From Anolis sagrei (lineage: Eukaryota > Chordata > Lepidosauria > Squamata > Anolidae), in NCBI RefSeq assembly GCF_037176765.1, contig NC_090025.1, positions 14,127,545-14,191,544 on the forward strand: a stretch of 64,000 nucleotides of DNA, given 5' to 3'. The notes beneath the pieces are model-generated. The model had not been told where the DNA came from and did not search any database. It saw only the letters and a list, made by a program, of their open reading frames with translations. Position numbers and translations under genes: made by a program. Every line of letters begins with the position of its first letter. The first letter of the stretch is position 1. This document shows, one piece after another, positions 19,649 through 31,026 of the stretch.

Positions 19649-20759
19649 CGGTATTTCTCAACCTGGGGGTCAAGACCTGTGGGCGGGGGTCACAAAGGGG
19701 TGTCAGAGGGGTCTCCAAAGACCATCAGAAAACACAATATTTTCTGTTGGTCATAGGGGTTCTGTGTAGAAAGTTTGGCCAAATTCTACCATCGGTGCGG
19801 TTGAGAATGCTCTTTGATTGTAGGTGAACTATAAATCACAGCAACTACAACTCCCAAATGTCAAATCTCTTTTCCCCAAACTCCACTAGTGTATACATTT
19901 GAGAATATTGAGTATTCATGCCAAGTTTGAGTATTGAGTATTCATGCCAAGTCCCAAACTCCACTAGTGTATACATTTGAGAATATTGAGTATTCATGCC
20001 AAGTTTGGTCCACATCTATCATTGTTTCAGTCCACATTGCTCTCTGGATGTAGGTGAACTACAACTCCTGAACTCAAGATCAATGCTTACCAGACCCTTC
20101 CAGTATTTTCTCTTGGTCATGAGAGTTCTGTGTGCCAAGTTTGGGTCAATTCCATCATTGTTGGAGTTCAGAATGCTCTTATTTGTAGGTGAATTATAAA
20201 TCCCAGCAACTACAACTCCAAAATGACAAAATCAATCCCCCCTACCCAGGGGTGGCTCAACGCAAAGTAAGCATTTGCAGTATAGTTGATTTTGCCCAGG
20301 GGTGCTCTTGAGGCGCTCTTGGGGGAAAATAGACCTTGACATATGCGAGTTGTAGTTACTGGGATGTATAGTTCACCAACAATCAAAGAGCATTCTGAAC
20401 TCCACCAATGATGGTATTGAACTAGAACTCCCATGACAAACAGAAAGTATATATCAGTGATTGGTTGGGGGGATGAGTGCCAAAACACTGTTTGCTTACC
20501 GTTGAAAATTACCTAGGGCCACCTTTGCCTCTCCCATCCCACCAGTATTCAAATTTGGGCGTATTATTGGGTATTTGTGCCAAATTTGATCCAGTGAATG
20601 AAAATACATCCTGCCTATCTAATATTTACATTACGATCCATAACAGTAGGAAAATTACAGTTATGAAGTAACAACAGAAATAATGTTATGGTTGGGGGTC
20701 ACCACAACATGAGGAACTGTATTAAGGGGTCGCAGCATTAGGAAGGTTGGGAAACACTG
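19649..20759. mobile_element. hAT MITE, family A, with nested hAT
   Basis: hAT ends as at 2153, and a 7/8 matching duplication ATGTTGAT / ATGTAGAT. It has a short internal duplication near 19890-20000 and a second hAT at 20247-20527. Confidence 0.8.
20247..20527. mobile_element. hAT MITE, family C
   Basis: Ends CAGGGGTGGCTCAACG and CCTAGGGCCACCTTTG. The middle shares 'gagcattctgaactcca' with family A, so C looks like a relative with swapped ends. Second copy at 38004-38295. Confidence 0.75.
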
Positions 20760-21734
20760 ATGTAGATGCACCCTTATTTCTTTACATGTGTGTTTAGATG
20801 ACAGCTTCAGTTATGATGGCTGGGTGGAGGAAGAAAATGAGCAGCAACAAAGAAACTGAATATTATTGGATATCCTTATTTGAAGGCAGGCTAGGCAAAA
20901 CTGGACTATTTACACGACAGTTTATTTATTTATTTATTTATTTATCGCACTTCTGAATGTCATTCTTGCAATTCATCCCACCTGGCTGAGCAACTGTATT
21001 TCCGAGAAGCATCACTCCCTTCTGTGTCTTTGCAAAAAGAAAACTGAGTGTCTGCAGCACACCATTGATTGCAAGATCTCAGAACAAGACACAGGGCATT
21101 CATCGTCAGTTTTCCTTCAAGCTGCAGAATTCAAAGAGACAAAGCCAACCCAACACCTTTCAAGGCCTGAAGCTCAGCAGCAAATGCCACTCCTCTGCTG
21201 CTATTAAAAAAACCCTAAATAATAATTTCTAGCTCATTCATGGCATCCAAAATCCGTTGCCTGAAGCAGTTGCCTCACTGCCAAATGAGAGGGAATCTTG
21301 CCATATTCAGTTCATGTTATGTGTTTTAATTGATTTATGTGTTTTGACTTCTTTGTGGTTGCATTTTAATTTGTTGGTGTTCCTCATCTCAATCCATTAA
21401 ATTAGGTGGGTGATAATTTTGGGTATCTGTATAAACATATTGGTATATATGAAATTCCTCTCTAAGGATGCATCTTCATTGCACAATTCATACAGTTTTA
21501 TGCTCTTTTTTTGGGAAAGGCATGACTTTTGAGATCATAACCTTTTGGGAAAACCAAAACCCCCAAAGCCTTTTGGAAGCATGACCTTTTATTTATTTAT
21601 TTCAGTGTGGGTTGTGGATCATGAGTGGGCCGTGAGGTCAGAAATCTGGTCCGTGAGCCTCCTTCCTCTTTTTTATTTTATTTTATTTCCACTCCTTTCA
21701 TACCGCCTGCCATTTTTTCCCTGTTGCTGAACAT
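20760..21734. other. Duplicated flank then unassigned sequence
   Basis: 20760-20935 matches 3163-3340. A TTTA microsatellite is at 20921-20945. The rest is not recognised. Confidence 0.45.
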
Positions 21735-22307
21735 GACATATGTTCTATATCAGAAACTAGAGTAGATGTGCTCTATCCAATGCAATTTTCTGAATCAGCA
21801 TTCCAAACTGAACCTAAAGTTGACCAAAAACTGATTTGTAATCCTTTTGGTACTAATGTTGGACAGTAGTCCCTAGTCAAAGTGGTCCCTGGTCAGGTAG
21901 TCCTTGGTCAAATTGGTCCCTGATCATGTGGTCTCTGATCATGTGGTCCCTGGTCAAATTGGTCCCTGGTCCAAGTGGTCCCCAGTCCAAGTGGTCCCCG
22001 GTCCAAGTGGTCCTTGGTCAGGTAGTCCTTGGTCAAATAGGTCTCTGATCAAGTGGTCCCTGGTCAAATAGGTCTCTGATCAAGTGGTCCCTGGTCAAAT
22101 TGGTCCCCGGTCAAGTATTCCTTGGTCAAATTGGTCCCCAGTCCAAGTGATCCCCGGTCCAAGTGGTCCTTGGTCCAAGTGGTCCCCGGTCAAGTAGTCC
22201 TTGGTCAAATTGGTCTCTGATCAAGTGGTCCCTGGTCCAAGTGATCCCCGGTCAAATTGGTCCCCGGTCAAAGTGGTCCTTGATCAAAAAAAGGTTGGGA
22301 ACCACAG
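21735..22307 (-). mobile_element. hAT MITE, family D, with internal minisatellite
   Basis: Reverse copy of the element at 59640-60054. It ends in GGTTGGGAACCAC. The other end is lost. Most of its length is the expanded repeat at 21868-22288. Confidence 0.8.
21868..22288 (+). repeat. 15-16 bp minisatellite, about 27 units
   Basis: Units read (G/A)TCC(C/T)(T/C)GGTC(A/C)A(A/G)(A)(T/G)TG with small changes. The parent element has only two to four units at this place (59665-59740, 31400-31445). Confidence 0.95.
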
Positions 22308-22450
22308 ATGTATTTATTAATTTATTCTATTTGTATCCTGACTTTACCCTGAAGGGGACTCAAGGTGGCTTTACATATGGCAACTATTCAATGCCGTTGA
22401 ACAACAAACAGTTAAAAATGGTTGCTCTTTATTCATTCAGGGCTTGAATA
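22308..22450 (-). mobile_element. LINE/SINE 3' tail
   Basis: TTTATT tail followed by 'gaaggggactcaaggtgg'. Same class as 2697. Confidence 0.5.
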
Positions 22451-23462
22451 TGCCAACTCCATTAACACCATTAAAATTTATCTCCATTAGAACTTACCTC
22501 TAAGTAAACATTCATGGGATTGCACAGCACATTCCTTTACAATGCACTTTAATTTGGAAGGAATTCTGTGTGTACCCAGGAGTTCCACAGTTTAAGCTAT
22601 CCAGGCTGATGTAAGAGTTCACCTTTGAAAGGCAAAAAGTACAGTCCAGACTTTATTCTTCCCTATTATCATTCATGCAAGGCACACACTTTCTGACACT
22701 TATCACTCATGACCTGCCTCTGTTGTTCTTTTTTCAATAGGTAATTTCAGTTATATATAATGTCATTAGAAATGCTTCCGAAATCCCAATTTTCAGACCC
22801 CCTCCTCCCAACATCACTTTGGTGATGACAACAGTGATGGGGGTTTGGGTTAAGAAATGCATGCAACGTCATCGTGCAACCTTGTTCCAGCTGATAGGAG
22901 AAGGCTTTAACAGCAGAGCGCCCCGTTGTTTGTGGAATGTCTGGAAGTGATATTGTTTAGTGAGGCAGACTTGCAGACTCATTCCTCTCTAATGATTTTG
23001 GAAAGGAGCAGGACTTTAGACTGGCCCAGCTCACAAGGCTGTCATGCCGCATCCAGACAAACTCAATACATTTTGCCTTAAGTGCATTTCAGAGCTCCAG
23101 TCGATAGGAATTATGGGGTGCGCTTGAACAAAATCCACAAGCTTTGACTCTTGGCACCCTTTCCCATTTTTACCTTATTTATACCCCACACATTTCTCGT
23201 CACAAAGATTACTTGGAAGTCTTATTATCAATGGATGTATATATGAGTATCCATCACTGCATATTATCCTGTTTTGATGGGGCTAGTTCTGATTGATCCT
23301 GTCTTCCAGCTTTTCGACTGCTTTTAAAGCATCCCATTTTTCCACTTCTCCTCCAACCATTAGTCCTTATCTTATTTCTGTTGATGCAAAGTGCAAAAGT
23401 GAGAGAAGAGGACAAAAATCTTGCCCTCCCGGGAGATTCAGGCAAAAGGAAACTGCTGAAGT
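22451..23462. other. Unassigned single-copy-looking sequence
   Basis: No gene, RNA or known repeat recognised. Confidence 0.4.
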
Positions 23463-23672
23463 CTTTCCTAGGATGCATCTAAACTCTAGAATTAATGCAA
23501 TTTGACACCACTTTAAATGTTATAGAACCATGGGAAATTTAGCTTTAGCCTTTTCTGCCAGAGAGTGATGGGGCCTCAGCAAACTACAACTCCCAGAATT
23601 CCATAGTATTGAGCTACAGCAATTAAACTGCTGTCCAACTGCATTAATTCTGCCGTGTAGATGCATCCCTAG
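23463..23672. mobile_element. MITE family M
   Basis: Complete foldback with 'ggatgcatcta' ends and 'gaattaatgcaatttgac' arms. Confidence 0.65.
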
Positions 23673-24071
23673 ATGGATGTATTTTTCTGAAATTGTTTGG
23701 CCACAAGTGTTGTAATGCTTTGCGAAATGCCATTGACAAATGTAAACTTCAAACAGGGTTTTGTTGTTTGTATTTTGCAGAAAATATACTTTTTCTGGCT
23801 CTTTTGGAGGAAAAGAACTGAATTCCAAAACAATTCTCTGCTATCAGGAGGAGGAAGAAAGCGTCAGTCTGCTCCTGGAGCCAATTGTTCCAGTCTGGCT
23901 GAGAGCAGACTGAAAGGACGAGCTTGAATGGATTTCATAGGAGGCTGAAGGTTATCTTCCTCACCAGGAAAGATAATTGCTTTGTTTTTACAATTTGGAA
24001 AAAAGGCACAGTAAGAGAATCAGGGGAGCTTTTCTGTCGCGCGCTGGATTATGCTTTTGCAATGGCTTTTT
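23673..24071. other. Unassigned
   Basis: No supported feature. Confidence 0.35.
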
Positions 24072-24590
24072 AAAGCGCCAGTGTAGTGTAAAGGTTTCAG
24101 CATTAGACTGTGAATTTGGAGATCGAGATTCAAATCCTCAGATATAGAAACTCACTGGGTGACCTTGGGCATTGACCCCAGTGGCACAATGAGTTAAACC
24201 CTTGCGCTGGCAGGACTGCTGACCAAAAGATTGGCAGTTCAAATCCCGGGAGGGGGTGAGCTCCTGTCTTTCGGCTCCAGCTTCCCATGCGGGGACATGA
24301 GAGAAGCCTCCCACAGTATGGTAAAACATCCAGACACCCCCTGGGCAACGTCCTTGTGGATGCCCTATTTTCTCACACCAGATGCGGCTTGCATTTTCTC
24401 AAGTCATTCCTGACACGGGGGGAAAAAAACCTTGGGTATGTCATGTCACACTTTCTCAGCCTTAGAGGAAATAAAAGATAAATACTGTACAAATAAAGTT
24501 TGCCAAGAAAACCCTGTGAAAGGGTCACATTAGGATTGCCATGGATTGGAAATTACTTGAAGGCACAAAACAGTCACTTTATATAGTTCG
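24072..24590 (+). mobile_element. MIR/CORE-like SINE split by another SINE
   Basis: tRNA-like head (AGTGTAGTGTAAAGGTTTCAGC; box-B-like GATTCAAATCC), core 'ctgggtgaccttgggca', and tail 'tggaaattacttgaaggcac'. The ACASINE2-like copy at 24173-24433 interrupts it. Confidence 0.7.
24173..24433 (+). mobile_element. ACASINE2-like SINE
   Basis: tRNA-like head with box-B-like GTTCAAATCCC. Flanked by CCTTGGGCAT / CCTTGGGTAT. Confidence 0.8.
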
Positions 24591-25379
24591 AACAACACTT
24601 AGGTTTGCCACCTTTTTAGCTTCACAGGTTGCTTGTGACTTTAACAATAGGCCAATGAGTAAGTATTAGCTGTTGATGTTGTTGCTCAGAGAACCAATTT
24701 CAAACCCTCCTGAATATTAGACTCTGGTTTTAGAAAGTACAGAAGTATTGCCAGTATTAAAGTTACTATATAAGGCTAACACCTTACAAGAAATGTGGAG
24801 AAGATTCGCATGTTCCCTTTTCTTTAGTGGTATCTTTGTCTGCAGAGACAGCAAGGAAAGCTTTTGATGGTATGCAGATAACAGCTCCACCCAGTATCTG
24901 CAGCTCAAACCACTATTAACTGGGACGAGCAGAAGCTGGTATGAGAACTGGGAAGTCAGCTTACATTCAAGTGATAGCATCTAGTGCCCATTTGTTTCAG
25001 CCCAGTCTGCAACCTCAGAGTTTGCAATCTTAACTCCTCACTACATGCCAATAAAAAACCCAAAACAACCCAATGCCAAATTCTTATGCAAATGTCTTTG
25101 CTGCAGTGCTGTTGTGGTTGGGAATGTTGTGTTACTGCAGCATCCACATTGCATTGTGGTAAGGGTTTTATTTATGCTCCCAGAAGATTGTCTACCAAAG
25201 TGGCTATTAACTGCTAACTTATTACCACCTTGAATGCTGTCCTAAAATTTTATTTGTTTTGTGCTGTCTAGAATTCAAATGGCAATGACTATTGACTTGC
25301 CTTTTAAAAAGAAAATGGGGCAAAATATTGAAGAATGGCTATTCACCGTGTGTGCATCTATTCTGTAGAATGAATTCCC
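24591..25379. other. Unassigned
   Basis: No supported feature. Confidence 0.35.
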
Positions 25380-26900
25380 CAACCTTATTTTCCATCTTCA
25401 TCTCTATGATACTTCATCTTGTTGATGGGAAGCTTCCCACCGGTGTGGAAATCATCTATCGGACAGATGGCAAGCGATTTAACTTCAGCAGACTGAAAGT
25501 CAAAACCAAGGTCACAATAACATCTTCTTATAGAACTCAAATATGCTGATGATAACCCATTCATTGACCTTGCAAAGGCATTCAACACAGTGAATCGCAG
25601 TGCTCTCTAGATCATCCTCCAAAAAATTGGGTGCCCTGACAAATTTGGGAGCATCCTACGGCTCCTCCATGATGGCAACAGTCTTGGACAGCAATGGCTC
25701 CCAAAGTGACCCATTTAAGGTGGAATCAGGTGTCAAACAGGGATCTGTTATTGCCTCAACCTTATTTTCCATCTTCATCACTGTGATACTTCATCTTGTT
25801 GATGGGAAGCTTCCCATCGGCGTGGAAACCATCTATCAGACAGATGGCAAGCAGACTGAAAACCAAAACCAAGGTTACAACAACATTTGTTATAGAACTT
25901 CAGTATGCTGATGACAACGTCGTCTGTGCGCATTCAGAGAAGATCTACAAGCCGCTCTAAACACCTTTACAGAAGCATACAAAAAGCTCAGCCTCTCACT
26001 GAACATTGAGAAAAGCAAAGTTCTCTTCCAACAGTCACCAGCCAATCATTCTGCAATGTCAGAAATACAGCTTAATGGTGTGACATTAGAAAATGTTTCC
26101 ACTCTTTTGGCAGCCACCTCTCCACCAAAGTCAGCATTGACACTGAAGTACAACACTGCCTGAGCTCTGCAAGTGAAGTGTTTTTCCAAATGAAGCAGAG
26201 AGTTTTTGAGGACCAGGACATCCATAGGGATACCAAGGTGCTTGTTTATAAAGCTATTGTCCTCCCAACCCTGCTATATGCCTGCAAAACGTGGACTGTC
26301 TACAGACGTCACACTCAACTCCTGGAACGATTTGATCAGCGTTGTCTCTGAAAAATCCTGCAAATCTCTTGAGAAGACAGGCAGACAAATGTCAACATGC
26401 TAGAAGAAGCAAAGTCCACCAGCACTGAAGTGATGCTACTACACCATCACCTCCGCTGGACTGCCCACATCGTCCAAATGCCCAAAGCAGTTACTACCAA
26501 CTCCAAAATGGAAATGTAATGTTGGTGGACAGGAAAAGAGATTTAAAGATGGGATTAAAGCCAACCTTTAAAACTGTGGCATACACACTGAGAACTGGGA
26601 AGCCCTGGCCCTTGAGCGCTCTAGCTGGAGGTCAGCTGTGACCAGCAGTGCTGTGGAATTTGAAGAGGTACAAATGGAGAGGGAAAGGAAGAAATGTGCC
26701 AAGAGGAAGGTGCATCAAGCCAACCCTGACTGGGACCACCTTCCACCTGGAAACCGACGCCCTCACTATGGAAGAACATGCGGATTAAGAATAGGACTCC
26801 ACAGTCACCTAAGTATCCACTGCCAAAACACTACACACAGAAGGCCATCATACTTGGACAACAAGGGATTGCCTAAGCAAGTAAGTGTAAATACTCTGTA
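25380..26900 (+). mobile_element. LINE with reverse transcriptase and C2H2-like tail, rearranged
   Basis: Pieces encode RT blocks (KIGCPDKFGSILRLLHDG, SGVKQGSVIASTLFSIF, LQYADDNVV with the YADD motif), then VFEDQDIHRDTKVLVYKAIVLPTLLYACKTWT-like sequence in shifting frames. Near 26750-26850 is CGLRIGLHSHLSIH, a worn zinc-finger end. The RT block with LFSIF...LVDGKLP occurs twice (25382-25560 and 25758-25925). Clade not assigned. Confidence 0.75.
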
Positions 26901-27088
26901 GAATGAATGCAGTCTGACACCATGGCTCAATGTTATGGAATTGTGGGGATTGTAGTTTTATAGGGTCTTGAGCCTTCTCTGTCAAAGAGTGGTCTTGGTG
27001 CACCAGACTATCATTCTGAGGATCACATAGCGTTAGGTTATGGTGATACAAGAGGTGCCAAACTGTATTCATTCTTCAATGTAAGTAC
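26893..27088. mobile_element. MITE family M
   Basis: Foldback with 'gaatgaatgcagtctgac' and inverted partner 'caaactgtattcattc'. Confidence 0.6.
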
Positions 27089-27109
27089 AGCCCATGATGG
27101 GCTTATAAA

Positions 27110-27215
27110 ATTGGTTGGAACTAGCATAGATTTGGAAGGGATGACAAGGGCCATCCAGTCCAACCCCATTCTGTGCAGGAACACACAATCAAAGCACTCT
27201 CAACAGATGATCATT
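27110..27215 (-). mobile_element. CR1 3' scrap
   Basis: 'gggccatccagtccaacccc' type sequence in reverse orientation, worn. Confidence 0.55.
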
Positions 27216-27231
27216 GCTCTATGTTCTAGCC

Positions 27232-27366
27232 CAGGCATGGGGCAAAATTTGGCCCTTCAGGTGTTTTGGACTTCAACTCCCACAATTCCTAACAGCCTAC
27301 CGGCTGTTAGGAATTGTGGAAGTTGTAGTCCAAAACACCTGGAGGGCCAAAGTTTGCCCATGCCTG
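27232..27366. mobile_element. Palindromic hAT micro-MITE
   Basis: CAGGCATGGGGCAAA... to ...TTTGCCCATGCCTG, one uninterrupted foldback. Confidence 0.85.
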
Positions 27367-27624
27367 TACTAGTGTTGGGAACAGCCGAAAACAAGCCTGC
27401 TCCATCTTCAGTATGACATGTTCAGAAATACTAGAGCTCTGGATTCAAAAAGGTGGGGCGGAAAGACTGACTCATTCTCTCCATACTGTATGAGTTTCTT
27501 GCTGTCACAGTATTATTCAGATCAAGAGGTTGCCAAATAGCAAAAAAACTATTGGAGAACCACCTGCTTTTCACCCCACATGCAAATAATGTATCTGCAT
27601 ACACACTACCATTATGGAAGATTA
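27367..27624. other. Unassigned
   Basis: No supported feature. Confidence 0.3.
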
Positions 27625-27792
27625 ATTCCCCTTCAATTGCCTAGCCTCATCTTTGCAATCCTGGGAGTTATAGTCTGCTTTGAATGGGGTTATATGGCAG
27701 TGTAGACTCATATAATCCAGTTGAAAGCAGATAATGTGGATTATCTGCTTTGATAATCATACAATCCACATATAGCAGTGTAGAAGGGGCTT
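27625..27792. mobile_element. MITE family M2
   Basis: Contains 'ttatatggcagtgtagac', 'aaagcagataatgtgg' and an end 'agtgtagaaggggc'. Confidence 0.55.
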
Positions 27793-27828
27793 AAGTAAAA
27801 TGCCTTTGTTGAAGTATGTCACACAGAG

Positions 27829-28071
27829 CCACCCTATGGGCAACCACAGCCTGGTTATCCAGGATACCGGCAGCCTGGTTATGGAGGGCAACCAATCCCA
27901 AGTGTTCCTGCCTCTCGGTATGGTGATCATAATGGACCAATAACAGGATATCAGCCCGCAGGTCCACCACAAGGTTCTCTAAGAAGTCCTGGCACTTCTG
28001 AGGCAGCTGCATCAACATCTAGAACATCAGTTCCTCCTGGACAACCTCTCTATAGTCTGTTTGGACAAGGA
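27829..28071 (+). pseudogene. SEC24C N-terminal fragment
   Basis: 81 codons are open on the plus strand without a usable start: PPYGQPQPGYPGYRQPGYGG, YGDHNGPITGYQPAGPPQGS, SAAA-like Ser/Ala stretch, and LYSLFGQG. This lines up block by block with the start of SEC24C, the cargo-binding COPII coat subunit (FGQPQPIYPGY..., YGAYNGPVPGYQQTPPQG, YGQFGQGD in human, from memory). It stops where a SINE/LINE tail begins at 28072. A MITE ends just before it. A truncated retrocopy or a captured exon are both possible. Confidence 0.7.
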
Positions 28072-28577
28072 TATTTTATGTATTTATTTATCATATTTAT
28101 ATTCTGCCATTCTCACCTAAAGGTGAGGGGACTCAGGGCAGATTGCAATGCACATATACATGGCAAACATGCAATGTCATTTAGACATACAACATATATA
28201 GACAGACACAGAAGTAATTTAACATTCCAACTTTTTCTGCTTCATGAGGATATGCTCGGTTCCAGCCACAGGGGGAGCTGCCGCTTCACCGTCCACTTGT
28301 GACACTGGATCCTTTGATGGAGTACTTCCTCATTCTTCTGCACACTGCTGGAAGGTTTTATGGTGTCATAAATTAGTTAAATTAACCTCCCCACATAAAG
28401 CGGTACCTGAATTTCCTACTTGACAGATGCAACTGTCTTTCGGGCTGCATAGGTGAAAAGCAAGCTAGACTTTTAATGGTCAGGAGCTTACTCTGACCCG
28501 GGCTGGCTTCGAACTCATGACCGCTCGGTTAGTAGTGATTTAATGCAGCTGGCTACTAACTACCTGCACCACAGCCT
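28072..28577 (-). mobile_element. tRNA-headed SINE with LINE-like tail
   Basis: On the minus strand the head near 28577-28490 reads GGCTGTGGTGCAGGTAGT...GGTCATGAGTTCGAAGCC (tRNA-like A and B boxes). The tail at 28072-28200 is the 'ggggactcagggcag' and TAAA type. Confidence 0.65.
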
Positions 28578-28887
28578 TGTGTACATATTCTGAACCCCAG
28601 TGAGACATAAATATTTTTGGAGAAAGCTCTTAATGGTATTGACAAAGGGATTTTTCTCTGTTCTTCTGACACATTTGAGTAACCCATTGACCAGTAGTAC
28701 GTTCAGAACAGATACAAGGGAGATGCTATTTTATGTAACCTCTGTTTAACCTGTAGAACTTGCTGTCTCAGCTTGTGCTGATGGTCTGCTGGTTAAACAC
28801 TCTTGTTAGACAAATCTGTCGGTGGTGATTAGAGAAGATAATGAAATAGAAACTTCCACATTCAAAGGCTAAGTGTGTATGTGCATC
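28578..28887. other. Unassigned
   Basis: No supported feature. Confidence 0.35.
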
Positions 28888-28980
28888 TGTGTCTTCTAGT
28901 TGTTTAGCAACTTACAATAACTCGTGAGTTTCATAGGGTTTTCTCAGGTAAGGAATATAGCCTGCATCACCTGAAATCCA

Positions 28981-29403
28981 CAAGCATGTGGACAGTTACA
29001 ACAGAAAGGAGGAAACCATGAAAATGAACAAAATCTGGCTACCAGGATAGTAAATAAAGAGCAATACTAAAAAAAAAAGGGGGGGGGGGGAATTCCAGAT
29101 GAGAATCAATCAGGGCCAGCTAACACCTTCCAACAAAGGATCCCCCAGGCAGCAACCAGCCAGGCTTTGAAGCTACAAGGCCATTAAATGTTATCAAGGT
29201 GATCAATTGCAATGTTCACACTTTCCTCAAGCAGACAAGAGTTTTTTCTCTCACCCAGGACATTCCACAGATATATCAACCTCACTTGCCTAGTTTCTAA
29301 CAGACCTCACAACCTCTGAGGATGCCTGCCACAGATGTGGGTGAAATGTCAGGAGAGAATGCTTCTGGAACATGGCCATACAGCCCAGAACACTCACAGC
29401 AAC
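28981..29403 (+). mobile_element. PLE 3' fragment
   Basis: Runs from the coding end ('aatccacaagcatgtgg') to the shared terminus. Includes a poly-A/poly-G run at 29070-29090 and the hammerhead-like motif at about 29310. Confidence 0.7.
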
Positions 29404-29442
29404 TCACCTGGTATTATGTGGTTGCCGTCTCCCATCCAAGCA

Positions 29443-29711
29443 CTTTTTTCAGTCGTGGCAGAAGTGTCTTGTGTAAATTGCTTCTGGTGTGAGAGAATTG
29501 GCCGTCAACAGAGACATTGCATAGGGGACACCCAGATGTGTTACCATCCTGCTGGGAGGCTTCTCTCATGTCCCCGCAAGCTAGAGTTGACAGAAAGGAG
29601 CTCACCCTGTCTCGCGGATTTGAACTGGCAATCTTCAAGTCAGCAACCCAACCTTCCGGTCAGCAGTCCAGCCGGCACAAGGGTTTAACCCATTGCGTCA
29701 CCACAGCTCCA
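29443..29711 (-). mobile_element. ACASINE2-like SINE
   Basis: Reverse copy; 'gtgagagaattggccgtc' at the left and a tRNA-like head at the right. Confidence 0.75.
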
Positions 29712-29775
29712 AGCACTTACCAGACCTTATCTGACTTATCTTCCAAAATTAGACAGCATTTGGTGCCGTTCAAAG

Positions 29776-29812
29776 GCAATGAGTCCCTTTGGGGAGATAG
29801 AGCAGAATATAA

Positions 29813-29850
<38 letters not shown>
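29776..29850 (+). repeat. LINE tail and ATT microsatellite
   Basis: 'ggggagatagagcagaatataaa' then about 14 ATT units ending at 29850. Confidence 0.6.
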
Positions 29851-29851
<1 letters not shown>

Positions 29852-30160
29852 GGGTTGTTGTAGGTTTTTTCTGGCTATATGGCCATGTTCTAGAGGCATT
29901 CTCTCCTGACGTTTTGCCTGCATCTATGGCAAATATCCTCAGAGGTAGTGAGGTCTGTTGGAACTAGGAAAATGGGTTTATATATCTGTGGAAAGACCAG
30001 GGTGGGACAAAGAACTCTTGTTTGAGGATGCTTACCATAGATGCAGGCGAAACATCAGGAGAGAATGCCTCTAGAACATGGCCATATAGCCCGAAAAAAC
30101 CTACAACAACCCAGTGATTCTGGCCATGAAAGCCTTAGACAGTAAATTGTCTAAAGTAAA
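29851..30160. mobile_element. PLE inverted pair
   Basis: Minus piece to about 30025, plus piece from 30026. Both carry the motif region. Confidence 0.75.
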
Positions 30161-30412
30161 TTGTCGAAAATACATTATTATTATTATTGTGTGCATCGTA
30201 TTGATATGCCTTCAGGCTGCCTCCAATAAGTGGGCTCTAAAACACATAAACACAAAAATGTTATGAGACAGCAGGTTTAAGGAGAGATCTGTGGGAGAAG
30301 GCAAATATAATAAAGCCAGCAAGTAGAATCAGTGCTTGAAACAGGAGTAGGATAACTAAAGCCCAAGGAATTCATATGCCTCCTCTGCAGGTTATTGTTA
30401 AGGCCTGTAAAG
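30161..30412. other. Unassigned
   Basis: No supported feature. Confidence 0.3.
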
Positions 30413-30640
30413 GAACTCCAAGTGCATCTACATTGAGGAATTAATGCAGTTTGACACCACTTTAACTACCATTGCTCAAGGGTATGGAATCCTGGGAATT
30501 ATGGTTTGGTGAGGCACCATCACTTTTTGACAAGAGAAGGCTCAAGATCTTAGAAAACTACATATCCCAAGAACCCATATCATTGAACCATGGCAGTTAA
30601 AATTGTATCAAACTGCATTAATTCTGTATTGTCGATGTAC
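30413..30640. mobile_element. MITE family M
   Basis: Complete foldback with 'gaggaattaatgcagtttgac' type arms. Confidence 0.65.
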
Positions 30641-30739
30641 CTTCCAAAATACTGTGACCCTATGAATGAGAGACCTGTAAGATACCCCATTATTAATAGC
30701 TCTGCGTAGATCTTGGAGACCCAAACCCATGGCTTCCTT

Positions 30740-31026
30740 GACTGACTCTGCTTCCTTGGAGACTAGGACGCGGAACAATGGCTTCAAACTACAAGAGAGG
30801 AGATTCCATCTGAACACGAGGAAGAACTTCCTGACTGTGAGAGCCGTTCAGCAGTGGAACTCTCTGCCCCGGAGTGTGGTGGAGGCTCCTTCTTTGGAAG
30901 CTTTTAAACAGAGGCTAGATGGCCATCTGTCAGGGGTGATTTGAATGCAATATTCCTGCTTCTTGGCAGGGGGTTGGACTGGATGGCCCATGAGGTCTCT
31001 TCCAACTCTTTGATTCTATGATTCTA
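30740..31026 (+). mobile_element. CR1 LINE 3' end, 5'-truncated
   Basis: Encodes [48 protein letters not shown], then the CR1 UTR and ATTCTATG-type octamers. Confidence 0.88.

Larger units (their letters stand above)
28888..29790 (-). mobile_element. 5S rRNA-derived SINE broken by PLE and SINE
   Basis: SINE parts are at 28888-28980, 29404-29442 ('tctcccatccaagca', 5S C-box region) and 29712-29790. A PLE sits at 28981-29403 next to repeated TCACCTG, and an ACASINE2-like copy at 29443-29711. Confidence 0.65.

Noticed and set aside
22163-22447. Frame with repeated WSL/GPSG peptides
   Set aside because: Translation of the minisatellite in an hAT MITE.
24072-24140. tRNA-like sequence
   Set aside because: It is the head of a SINE, with body and tail attached, not a tRNA gene. 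The same applies to all other tRNA-like and 5S-like heads here.
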